The position numbers and the translations under genes were made by a program. Positions 1 to 6,641 of a stretch of DNA of 7,256 nt are shown here, one piece after another (the stretch's first letter is position 1; each line of letters begins with the position of its first letter). This DNA is from SAR202 cluster bacterium. Lineage in GTDB: Bacteria; Chloroflexota; Dehalococcoidia; Lucifugimonadales; UBA1123. Where the stretch lies: assembly GCA_030743915.1 (NCBI GenBank), contig JASLRP010000091.1, positions 1 to 7,256 on the forward strand. The letters are read 5' to 3'. A model generated the notes under the pieces. The model was not told the DNA's origin and ran no database searches. It worked only from the letters and a program-made list of their open reading frames with translations.

Positions 1-9
1 GATCCAGAC

Positions 10-1482
10 GTGACAAATTTCCAGGCGGCGCGTGAACATCTGGCGTCGGACTCCTATCGCCCTATCTATCACTTTACGCCGCCCGGAAGCATCATGAATG
101 ACCCGAACGGGTTGTGCCAGTGGCAGGGACGGTATCACCTGTTCTATCAGTACCGGCCGTCGAATGTTTTGGATCGCGTTCACTGGGGACATACGGTCAG
201 CGATGACCTCATCCACTGGCAGGATTTGCCGATTGCCCTCTACCCCGATAAGGAAAAGGACTGCTATTCTGGGCAGACGTTGGTTGAACCCGGACGGGTA
301 ATTGCCATCTACCACGGCACAGAATCAGGAAACAGCATCGCCACAGCCTCTGATCCTCTACTGTTGAACTGGGAGAAACATCCCGAAAACCCGGTGATTC
401 CCATTGTTCCGATCGACGAGAATGGCTCCTCTTACAGGGTGTTCGATCCTGCCATCTGGAAAGAGGATGACGGGTATTACGCCATTTCAGGCACCTACAA
501 GAATGGCGATCGTGGAGATGATGCCGTCGGCGTTGACCACTTGTTCCGCTCAACAGACCTGGCGGAGTGGGAGTATCTTGGCCCGCTGATGGAAGACAGT
601 TTCCACGCCGAACCAGGGGAGGACGCTGCCGTCCCCAACTTCTGGCCCATCGGAAACGGCAAGCATATGCTTTTGCTGTTCAGCCACAAGCGCGCCGGCC
701 GTTACTACATCGGAGATTACGACGAGACCAGCCACCGCTTCGTCCCCGACTACCACGGTCGAATGAACTACGGCCCTTGGACAGTGGGCAGTCTTCACGC
801 GCCATCGGCCACGATCGACGACAGCGGACGATACCTCGCCTTCTTCAACGTGAAGGAAGGAAAACCAGCCGACGGCTGGGACAATATCATGACCCTGCCC
901 AGACACTTTTCACTGCGTGAGGACGATTCACTGAGCATCGAACCGGCGCCTGAAGTGGAATCGTTGCGCTTCGACCATCGGAGCGTTGATGCGACTGATA
1001 TTCCCGCCAACGGAGAGATCGTGTTGGATGGTATAACTGGCAAAGCGATGGAGATCGAGGCGACGATTGAACCCGGCGAGGCGCGAGAGGTGGGACTGTG
1101 CGTCCTTCGTTCACCTGATGGCGCAGAACGGACGCGGATATCTTACTATCCGCAAGACCACCGCCGCTTCAATCATAGCTCGCTGCAGATCGACGTCTCT
1201 GAATCATCCCTGAGAAGCGATGTCTTCGCGCGAACTCCTGAGATCGGGCCAATCGAACTCGACGAATCTGAGCCGCTGCGTCTGCGAATATTCATAGACC
1301 GCAGCATCGTGGAGGTCTTCGCCAACGGGCGCCAGTGCCTCACGATTCGGACCTATCCCGAACGCGAGGATAGCAACTGCGTGTCGATTTTCGCTCGCGG
1401 CGCCAACGCCAAACTCGTCTCGCTGGACTCATGGCAGATGCGTAGCGTGTGGCCGGAACTTTCCGGTCGCGAAGGAGCCTAG
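10..1482 (+). CDS. Glycoside hydrolase family 32 protein (beta-fructosidase / levanase / sucrose hydrolase type), 5' end uncertain
   Basis: This is a GH32 enzyme that probably cleaves terminal beta-fructosides such as sucrose, levan or inulin. Seen: the family signature FTPPGSIMNDPNG at residues 22-34, with D31 as the expected nucleophile; HWGHTVSDDLIHW at 58-70; an FDP triplet at 145-147 where most family members have RDP, D146 being the expected transition-state stabiliser; and GEDAAVPNFWP at 203-213, with E204 the likely acid/base. The five-bladed propeller is followed by a C-terminal beta-sandwich typified by LRIFIDRSIVEVFANG (425-440). No signal peptide or membrane segment is visible, so it looks cytoplasmic if the start is right. 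The GTG at 10 has no room for a visible ribosome site, and the frame is open to the window edge, so the true start may lie upstream. About 490 residues is normal for GH32. Family assignment is firm; substrate is unknown. The gene converges on the HAD gene at 1496 with 13 bases between stops. Confidence 0.93.
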   Translation: MTNFQAAREHLASDSYRPIYHFTPPGSIMNDPNGLCQWQGRYHLFYQYRPSNVLDRVHWGHTVSDDLIHWQDLPIALYPDKEKDCYSGQTLVEPGRVIAIYHGTESGNSIATASDPLLLNWEKHPENPVIPIVPIDENGSSYRVFDPAIWKEDDGYYAISGTYKNGDRGDDAVGVDHLFRSTDLAEWEYLGPLMEDSFHAEPGEDAAVPNFWPIGNGKHMLLLFSHKRAGRYYIGDYDETSHRFVPDYHGRMNYGPWTVGSLHAPSATIDDSGRYLAFFNVKEGKPADGWDNIMTLPRHFSLREDDSLSIEPAPEVESLRFDHRSVDATDIPANGEIVLDGITGKAMEIEATIEPGEAREVGLCVLRSPDGAERTRISYYPQDHRRFNHSSLQIDVSESSLRSDVFARTPEIGPIELDESEPLRLRIFIDRSIVEVFANGRQCLTIRTYPEREDSNCVSIFARGANAKLVSLDSWQMRSVWPELSGREGA

Positions 1483-1495
1483 CGCTATCCTGGAG

Positions 1496-2209
1496 TTAAG
1501 CTAGAAGCGCGTTCCCCAACTCAGCGAAGTCCCTGGCATTGACGTCCCACTCAGGCGCGGAATCCAACTCTCCAAAAATCCCAAACGATTCGCCGTCGCG
1601 ATGGACGTAGGCCGAGTGAAGGCCCGCCTTCATCGCCGCCTGAAGGTCTCCGGCGTGGGCCGCGACCATCATCGCCTGATCAGGCTCCAGCCTCAGCAGG
1701 TCGGCGCCCTTTTGGTATGCTTCGGCGTCGGGCTTGTAGTGGCCCAGGAATTCGCAGGACAGAATCCCATCCCAGTTAATGCCGTTGTGCCTGGAGCAGT
1801 CCACGGCGATGGACCAACTCAGAACGGTCAACACCACGACTGTGTACCGGCTCCTCAACTTTTCGATGACCGCCGGCGCGTCAGGCCAGGCGTTGAGACG
1901 GTGCCAGACGTTGTTCAGGTCGTCGCGCCCGGAATCCGATAGCTTGATGGCCGTGTGTTTCGCCAGAACGTCGTCCAAAACGCTGCGATGAAGCTGGTCG
2001 GCATTCATCCAGGGAAGCTCTCCGGCCCGGACCCTGGCCAACTCTTGGAACATGCCCCTGCGCCAGTCTGTGGCGAACCCGGAGACATCCAGGTCGGCGT
2101 TCTGCTCCGATGCCAGCCGGGAAAGCTCCGACTCGATGGTCCCGCGCCAATCGAACACCGTGCCTCCGACATCGAAGGTCAGGGCTTTGATTTTGGAGAG
2201 GTCTGCCAT
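1496..2209 (-). CDS. HAD-superfamily hydrolase, haloacid dehalogenase type II-like
   Basis: A 237-residue HAD hydrolase with the general architecture of L-2-haloacid dehalogenases. Seen: motif I FDVGGTVFDW (residues 12-21) with nucleophile D13 and glycine at the D+2 position, where phosphatases carry the acid/base Asp; WRRG at 49-52 in the cap, whose Arg may match the substrate-binding Arg of dehalogenases; motif II around VVVLT (124-128); motif III FLGHYKPDAEAY (154-165) with K159; and motif IV MVAAHAGDL (181-189) with D188. Lack of the second Asp argues against a classical phosphatase. However, the Ser-Asn pair of motif II and the Asn of motif IV seen in characterised dehalogenases read here as T-V and H, by eye alignment, so dehalogenation is not assured. 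The ATG at 2209 is preceded by GAGGTG five bases upstream. It is the last gene of the minus-strand cluster, 33 bases after the M20 stop. Confidence 0.88.
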   Translation of the reverse strand: MADLSKIKALTFDVGGTVFDWRGTIESELSRLASEQNADLDVSGFATDWRRGMFQELARVRAGELPWMNADQLHRSVLDDVLAKHTAIKLSDSGRDDLNNVWHRLNAWPDAPAVIEKLRSRYTVVVLTVLSWSIAVDCSRHNGINWDGILSCEFLGHYKPDAEAYQKGADLLRLEPDQAMMVAAHAGDLQAAMKAGLHSAYVHRDGESFGIFGELDSAPEWDVNARDFAELGNALLA

Positions 2210-2242
2210 GTGTTCACCTCGGTTACGGATGATTGTAGGTAA

Positions 2243-3460
2243 CTAGTCGCCTCGTTCGGCGAACTCGGCCCGGGCGGCTTCCACCAGGGCGGGATTCGTC
2301 AGCAGGTCGCAGGCGGTGATTGCCAGGACCTTCGCGCAGTTGATCGCGCTCTCCTGGGCAAGGGGAGACTTGGCCGCTTCGGTCAGGAGGCGGGAATGTC
2401 CGGGCACCGACTCCTCGGCCACCGCGAAGCGCATGGCGAAGGATGGCATCAGATGGCTGACGTTGCCAAAGTCGGTGGACGCTCCGGAGCCGCCGCCGGA
2501 TGGCATCGGATCGACCTTCATGCTGATGGCGTGGGCGTTGGACTCGGCGGCTGTTGCCAGCGACGTGCTGGGCCGAACGTCCTCGTACATAACGTTGGGA
2601 GTGGGCATCTCCAGCCTCGCGCCAGTCATGGCGGCGGCCCCGTTGGCGATGGCGACGACCTTCTGGACGATATCGTTCAGGTACACCCGGTCGCGGGAGC
2701 GCAGGATGAAGTCTGCGGCGGCGAACTCCGGCACAACGTTGGCGGCAGTCCCGCCGTCGGTGATGACGCCGTGGATTCGAGTGTCCGAGCGCAGGTGCTG
2801 GCGCATGGAGTCGATGCCGTTGAAGGTGTGAATCACGGCGTTGAGGGCGTTGATTCCGGCCTCGGGTTGTACGGCGGCGTGGGCTGCTTTGCCGAAGAAC
2901 TCGAAGCGGTAGCGCACCATAGCCAGGCTCCATGTCTCGCCGGGTTCGGCTGTGGTGCCAAAAGTCGTGAGATTGGACGATGGATGCGATGACAGCGATA
3001 TGTCCACTTCGTCGAACACTCCGGCGTCGATCATCCGGTTCTTGCCGCCGCCACCCTCCTCAGCGGGAGTGCCAAGAACGACCAGCTTTCCTGGAAGGTT
3101 CTTCAGCGCCGCCTGGACTCCGAAGCCGGCGCCCAGGTTGGATATGGCGATGAGGTTGTGCCCGCAGCCGTGGCCGATTTCCGGCAGGGCATCGTACTCT
3201 GCCAGGAGCGCCACTGTCGGGCCGTCGCCTCCTCCGCCCTCTAAAGTTCCACGGAAGGCGGTCTCGACACCGCCGACGCCGCGCTCGACCTCGAAGCCGT
3301 GCGCTTCCAGGGTGTCGGCCAGCAGCTTGGCCGCGTGGCGCTCCTGGAAATTAAGCTCCGGGTGGGAGTGGATGTCCAGGCTGATCTCCACCAACTCCTC
3401 GCGATTGGTGTCGATGGCCTGGGTGACGGTCTGGAGGTAATCGGATTTCTGGAGTGTCAT
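2243..3460 (-). CDS. M20 family metallopeptidase / amidohydrolase (M20D, PM20D2/AbgB-like)
   Basis: A 405-residue cytoplasmic metal-dependent amidohydrolase that should cleave an amide or peptide bond in a small N-acyl or dipeptide substrate. Seen: HSHPEL at 31-36; EYDALPEIGHGCGHN at 88-102, with C99 and H101 as probable metal ligands; the catalytic/ligand glutamates E134-E135 in PAEEGGGGK; SSHP at 157-160; the dimerisation-domain signature FFGKAAHAA at 188-196; STDFGNVS at 328-335; and the C-terminal ligand H355 in SVPGHS. This pattern fits M20D enzymes such as the Xaa-Arg dipeptidase-like PM20D2 and p-aminobenzoyl-glutamate hydrolase subunits, and the length fits. No signal peptide is present. 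The ATG at 3460 follows an AGGGGG ribosome site (3465-3470). It sits third in the cluster, after the aminotransferase and repeat element 1. Hydrolysis to an amino acid or amine that the aminotransferase then uses is inferred; the substrate is unknown. Confidence 0.93.
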   Translation of the reverse strand: MTLQKSDYLQTVTQAIDTNREELVEISLDIHSHPELNFQERHAAKLLADTLEAHGFEVERGVGGVETAFRGTLEGGGGDGPTVALLAEYDALPEIGHGCGHNLIAISNLGAGFGVQAALKNLPGKLVVLGTPAEEGGGGKNRMIDAGVFDEVDISLSSHPSSNLTTFGTTAEPGETWSLAMVRYRFEFFGKAAHAAVQPEAGINALNAVIHTFNGIDSMRQHLRSDTRIHGVITDGGTAANVVPEFAAADFILRSRDRVYLNDIVQKVVAIANGAAAMTGARLEMPTPNVMYEDVRPSTSLATAAESNAHAISMKVDPMPSGGGSGASTDFGNVSHLMPSFAMRFAVAEESVPGHSRLLTEAAKSPLAQESAINCAKVLAITACDLLTNPALVEAARAEFAERGD

Positions 3461-3498
3461 ATTGCCCCCTCGTGTATGAGCGTGTTGTGTACCTTGAT

Positions 3499-3588
3499 GC
3501 CATGCTGAACGAAGTGAAGCATCTGGTCGTGTGTGTGAACCGCGTTGTCCTGCTCACGACCAGATTCTTCGCCTCGACTGAGAATGGC
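3499..3588. repeat. Palindromic intergenic repeat element, copy 1
   Basis: Left arm 3499-3531 and right arm 3555-3588 form an imperfect inverted repeat. The inner 16 bases GAAGCATCTGGTCGTG pair with the complement of GAAGAATCTGGTCGTG with one mismatch around a 23-base loop. The first 31 bases match copy 2 (from 5094) at all but one position. The internal TTGTCCT lies 46 bases from the element start in both copies. It fills most of the 156-base gap between the aminotransferase and M20 genes. As RNA it could fold into a long hairpin that affects read-through or message stability. It resembles a REP/MITE-type mobile palindrome; no transposase is nearby. Confidence 0.82.
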
Positions 3589-3616
3589 GAGTTAGCTGAA
3601 AACTGTTGGCTGACGG

Positions 3617-5056
3617 CTACCCGCCAAACTCCTGTTCCGCTTCTCCGATGGCGCGGTCGAGGATGTCAATTATGTCGTCGATAATTTCCTTTGTGATCGT
3701 CAGCGGAGGCGAGAGAGTGATGGAGTCTGCCGCGCGGGTCGCGAGGCCGTAGCCTCGAATCTTGTTGGTCAGGTATTTGGCGAAATCTCCCTGGGGGCCT
3801 CCGGGATACGGCTCTTTGGTCTTGCGGTCCTGGACAAGCTCAATGGACATCAGCAGGCCCAGGCCGCCTCCCACGAAGCCAACGGACGGGTGGTTCTCCT
3901 GAAGCACGGCCATCGCCCGGTCGTAGAGGTACTGCCCCATCTGGTCGGAGTTTTCAACCAGGTTGTCGCGCTCCATAATCTCCAGGTTCTTGAGGGCGGC
4001 GGTCATCACGGCGGGGTGTCCTCCGTAGGTGACTCCGTGCTGGAAGGCGCTATCGGAGCCTTCGGCGTTGTCGAAGGCGTCGGCGATCTTCTGGTTGGCG
4101 ACCACGCCGCCTATGGGAAGCTCGCCGCCGGTCAGGGCCTTGGCAACGGTCATGATATCCGGCGTCACGCCGAAGCGTTCCATTCCGAACCAGGTTCCCA
4201 GCCTACCGAAGCCGCAGATGATCTCGTCGGCTATCAGCACGATGTCGTATCGGTCGCAAATCTCGCGGATGGCAGGCCAGTACTCATCGGCGGGGATCTG
4301 CGCGCCATTGGGTATCGGCGTGGCGATGAACGCCGCGATTGTGTTGGGGTCCTCTCCCTTAATGATGTTCTCCAGAGCGCGGGGACTCTGCATACAGCAC
4401 GTCCCTCGGTCGCGGTCCTCGAAACCCCAGGGACAGCGGTAGCAGTAAGGCGGGTCAACCTGTATGTTGCCTCCGGGAATCATGGAGTCGAACATCCCCG
4501 CGCCGCGCCTGCCTGCGCTTCCGACGCTCATCGGGCCACGGGTGGAGCCGTGGTACTGGCCTCGGCGGGAGATGAACTTGGTCTTGCCCGTATTGCCGGA
4601 GATGTGCTGGTACTGTCGAGCCATCTTCAAGGCAATCTCGACGGCCTCCGAGCCGCCGCCGCAGAAGAAACTGCGGGTCAGGTCTCCGGGAGCCAGCTCC
4701 GAGAGCTTCTTCGAGAGCAGGATTCCGGGAACGCTGGAATAAGCGCCGGAGTTGGTGTAGGCCAGGGTCGTCATCTGCTCGGCGACTGCGCTGGCGACCT
4801 CCGGGTTATTGTGCCCGATGTTCTTGAGGAACAGCCCGGCCATCGCGTCGATGTACTTGTTGCCCTCTATGTCCCAGACGTAGCACCCGTCGCCCTTGAC
4901 CATGATGTTATAGCCGCCGGGAGCGACCAGATCGGCCATCTGGTGGTTCTGAGTCCAGAAGTGGTCGAGGCCCCACTGAACAAGCTGGTCAATCTCTTCT
5001 CGGGAGTAGTCATCCTTGATCCACCATGCGCTGTTTTCGTTGTTGGGTGTGACCAT
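3617..5056 (-). CDS. Class III PLP-dependent aminotransferase
   Basis: A 479-residue fold-type I, class III (omega) aminotransferase that moves an amino group from an amine or amino acid to a keto acid such as pyruvate or 2-oxoglutarate. Seen: GGGSEAVEIALKMAR at 133-147 (cofactor phosphate loop), YHGSTRGPMS at 168-177, IADEIICGFGRLGTW at 275-289 with D277 contacting the PLP ring nitrogen, TVAKALTGGELPIGG at 303-317 with K306 as the Schiff-base lysine, and VTYGGHPA at 342-349. A cysteine cluster (C205, C208, C220, C221) lies in the loop YCYRCPWG...GTCC. Length is normal. I chose ATG 5056 because AAGGAGA (5061-5067) sits four bases upstream. A longer frame from 5098 starts inside repeat element 2 and has no ribosome site. 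It is second in the minus-strand cluster. Substrate class (beta-alanine, taurine, GABA, diamine or other) cannot be fixed by eye. Confidence 0.95.
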   Translation of the reverse strand: MVTPNNENSAWWIKDDYSREEIDQLVQWGLDHFWTQNHQMADLVAPGGYNIMVKGDGCYVWDIEGNKYIDAMAGLFLKNIGHNNPEVASAVAEQMTTLAYTNSGAYSSVPGILLSKKLSELAPGDLTRSFFCGGGSEAVEIALKMARQYQHISGNTGKTKFISRRGQYHGSTRGPMSVGSAGRRGAGMFDSMIPGGNIQVDPPYCYRCPWGFEDRDRGTCCMQSPRALENIIKGEDPNTIAAFIATPIPNGAQIPADEYWPAIREICDRYDIVLIADEIICGFGRLGTWFGMERFGVTPDIMTVAKALTGGELPIGGVVANQKIADAFDNAEGSDSAFQHGVTYGGHPAVMTAALKNLEIMERDNLVENSDQMGQYLYDRAMAVLQENHPSVGFVGGGLGLLMSIELVQDRKTKEPYPGGPQGDFAKYLTNKIRGYGLATRAADSITLSPPLTITKEIIDDIIDILDRAIGEAEQEFGG

Positions 5057-5060
5057 TTTC

Positions 5061-5067
5061 TCTCCTT
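5061..5067 (-). promoter_or_regulatory. Ribosome binding site deciding the aminotransferase start
   Basis: On the minus strand AAGGAGA stands four bases before ATG 5056. It supports this start over the in-frame ATG at 5098, which lies within the palindromic repeat. Confidence 0.85.
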
Positions 5068-5093
5068 CTGGTTCGTGGTCTCCGCCATTCGCT

Positions 5094-5184
5094 GCCATGC
5101 TGAACGAAGTGAAGTATCTGGTCGCCGACGAAACAACCCTTGTCCTACACCGACCAGATTCTTAAGGCGCTCCCTCAGATTGGC
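5094..5184. repeat. Palindromic intergenic repeat element, copy 2
   Basis: Left arm 5094-5124 differs from copy 1 at one base in 31 (AAGTATCTGG against AAGCATCTGG). Right arm 5151-5184 begins CGACCAGATTCTT, the same 13 bases as the right arm of copy 1, and can pair with the left arm through CTGGTCG and AAG.ATCTGG. The loop of about 26 bases contains TTGTCCT at the same offset as copy 1. It lies in the 170-base gap between the CoA-transferase and aminotransferase genes. The outer right arm has diverged from copy 1, suggesting an older or partly decayed insertion. Confidence 0.8.
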
Positions 5185-5226
5185 GCAAAAATTGACACCT
5201 GAAATCCTGATACCTGAAACCTCGAC

Positions 5227-6459
5227 TCAGAGTATCGCGCCGTCGTTCTTCAACGACACGATCTCGTCCCAGTCGTATCCAAGCACGTTCAGCAGAATGT
5301 CCTCGGTATCCTCGCCGTGGGCCGGGGCCATCTTGCGAGTGGATAGCGGAGTCTTGCTGTAAGTCACAGGAGTCTGCGCCCACTTGGACGGCCCGATAAC
5401 CGGATGGTCGAAGTCTATCACGTAATTATTGGCCGTGACCTGCGGATCGTTGGGCAGATCGAGCGTGCGCTGGACTCGCTCCCAGATAAGGTCGCCGGCC
5501 TCGTCAAGCCGCTTCTCCCACTCGATCCTGGGACGGGTGATGAACACCGAGTCCAGAATTGAGATCAACTCGCCACGATTGTCGAACCGGGCGGACATTT
5601 CGTTGAACTTCGGATTCTCGTTCAGGTCCGGCCGGTCGATGGCCTTGCAGAAGGTCGGCCAGTATCGGTCTCCCTGGCCCATGCTGAAGGCGATCCACTC
5701 GCCGTCAGCGCACTTGTAATAGTTCCACAAAACCTGCCCGGCCATCTTGCGCTCGAACCGGGGAATCTCGAAATCTTGTAGTATAGAGATGCCGTTCTGC
5801 ATCCCCCGCGCCCAGACCATGCTGCCCAGGTGGGACACATCGACCTTCTGGCCGTAGCCGAACCGCTCTTTGGCCACCACCGCGCCGATGACCCCGTAGG
5901 AGAGCATCATGCCCGCGATCTGGTCGGCGATGTCAAGCTCGTGGGGCGTGTCGTCATCAGGGCCGAACCACCAGAGCGCGCCGGCGCGGGCCTCGGCGGT
6001 CAGGGCGAATGCTGGCTTGCCTGAGTCTGGCCCGTCGGGACCGTATCCAGAAGCGGATGCGTAGATGATCTGCGGGTTGTGTTTGATAAGGTCTTCGTAC
6101 CCGACTCCAAGACGCTCGGCCACGCCCTTGCGAAAATTCTGGACGAAGATGTCCGACTTGGCCACAAGCTCGCGGATGACCTTCAATCCTCGTGGGTTCT
6201 TGAGGTCCAGAGCGATGCCAAGCTTCTGGCGGTTCAACCCCTCGAAGTATGCGGACAATCCGCCCTTCGTCTCTGCCGTGTGCCCTCGTATCCTCTCGAA
6301 CTGTCTCCCGTGATCGCCGTCCAGAGATTCGACCTTGATGACCTCGGCGCCCATGTCCGCCAGCATCATGGTCGAGACGGGGCCGAACTGCCACATCGTC
6401 CAGTCGACGACTCTCAGTCCATCCAGCGGCCCGGTTTTTCCATTGGATTGGGTTGTCAT
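5227..6459 (-). CDS. CaiB/BaiF family (type III) CoA-transferase
   Basis: A 410-residue family III CoA-transferase that would move CoA from an acyl-CoA donor such as succinyl-CoA to a carboxylic acid, via an aspartyl-CoA thioester. Seen: the N-terminal PLDGLRVVDWT...FGP (11-27), MLADMGAEVIKVES (32-45), NRQKLGIALDLKNPRG (76-91), SDIFVQNFRKGVAERLGVGY (102-121), ASASGYGPDGP (134-144), and HELDIADQIAGM at 173-184, with D179 matching the position of the catalytic Asp. The interlocked-ring C-terminal half follows, with MGQGDRYWPTFCKAI at 260-274. The length is typical. ATG 6459 is chosen because AAGGGG (6465-6470) is five bases upstream. The frame is open to an ATG at 6579, but those 40 residues are unlike the family and run through the divergent promoter region. 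It is probably the first gene of the minus-strand cluster. The acid substrate is unknown; carnitine-, oxalate-, succinate- or bile-acid-type roles are all possible in this family. Confidence 0.94.
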   Translation of the reverse strand: MTTQSNGKTGPLDGLRVVDWTMWQFGPVSTMMLADMGAEVIKVESLDGDHGRQFERIRGHTAETKGGLSAYFEGLNRQKLGIALDLKNPRGLKVIRELVAKSDIFVQNFRKGVAERLGVGYEDLIKHNPQIIYASASGYGPDGPDSGKPAFALTAEARAGALWWFGPDDDTPHELDIADQIAGMMLSYGVIGAVVAKERFGYGQKVDVSHLGSMVWARGMQNGISILQDFEIPRFERKMAGQVLWNYYKCADGEWIAFSMGQGDRYWPTFCKAIDRPDLNENPKFNEMSARFDNRGELISILDSVFITRPRIEWEKRLDEAGDLIWERVQRTLDLPNDPQVTANNYVIDFDHPVIGPSKWAQTPVTYSKTPLSTRKMAPAHGEDTEDILLNVLGYDWDEIVSLKNDGAIL

Positions 6460-6641
6460 GATTTCCCCTTGTGCATATGAACGAAACCTGTGTCTGCCTA
6501 GCTGACTGATAAACTGTAAGGCAGGGCCTGACCTCCGTAGGCAAGATAGGTTAACATAGCCAGTAATGTATGGCACCAAGACTTCGATTCCGGTCGACTA
6601 TCGAATCTGGAATCACATCGACACTTCAGGAGAACGACCGA
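6460..6641. promoter_or_regulatory. Divergent intergenic region between the catabolic cluster and the small HAD gene
   Basis: The 182 bases between two head-to-head genes must hold the promoters of both if each is transcribed from here. The stretch is more AT-rich than its flanks around 6541-6575. I see no pair of -35/-10 boxes good enough to call. A short inverted repeat CTGCCT (6494-6499) and AGGCAG (6519-6524), plus a further TAGGCA at 6538-6543, could be an operator, but this is weak. No ribosome site precedes the in-frame ATGs at 6570 (+) or 6579 (-), so I read the region as non-coding. Confidence 0.45.
6628..6633 (+). promoter_or_regulatory. Ribosome binding site deciding the small HAD start
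   Basis: AGGAGA stands eight bases before the TTG at 6642 and supports this start over the upstream in-frame ATG at 6570, which lacks a Shine-Dalgarno motif. Confidence 0.75.

Noticed and set aside
1479..1506. Possible shared terminator hairpin between the convergent GH32 and HAD genes
   Set aside because: Only a four- to five-base AGCG/CGCT pairing with no T-run; not enough for a terminator call.
2223..2933. A 236-codon minus-strand frame overlapping the M20 gene
   Set aside because: Arg/Pro/Gly-rich translation in an alternative frame of the same strand as the well-supported M20 gene; no motif.
5195..5225. Short direct repeat of ACCTGAAA with a ~15-base period just after repeat element 2
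   Set aside because: Only two imperfect units; too short to call a functional tandem repeat or regulator site.
3890..5362. A 490-codon open frame on the + strand opposite the aminotransferase
   Set aside because: It lies antisense to a clearly conserved aminotransferase, runs through the palindromic repeat and into the CoA-transferase gene, has low-complexity Val/Gly/His-rich composition and no recognisable domain. It is a shadow of GC-biased codons.
5957..6544. A 195-codon minus-strand frame overlapping the CoA-transferase
   Set aside because: Arg-rich out-of-frame translation of a conserved gene, with no family motif.
6460..6579. A 40-residue N-terminal extension of the CoA-transferase
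   Set aside because: No ribosome site at 6579, residues unlike the family, and it would occupy the whole divergent promoter region; ATG 6459 has AAGGGG at proper distance.
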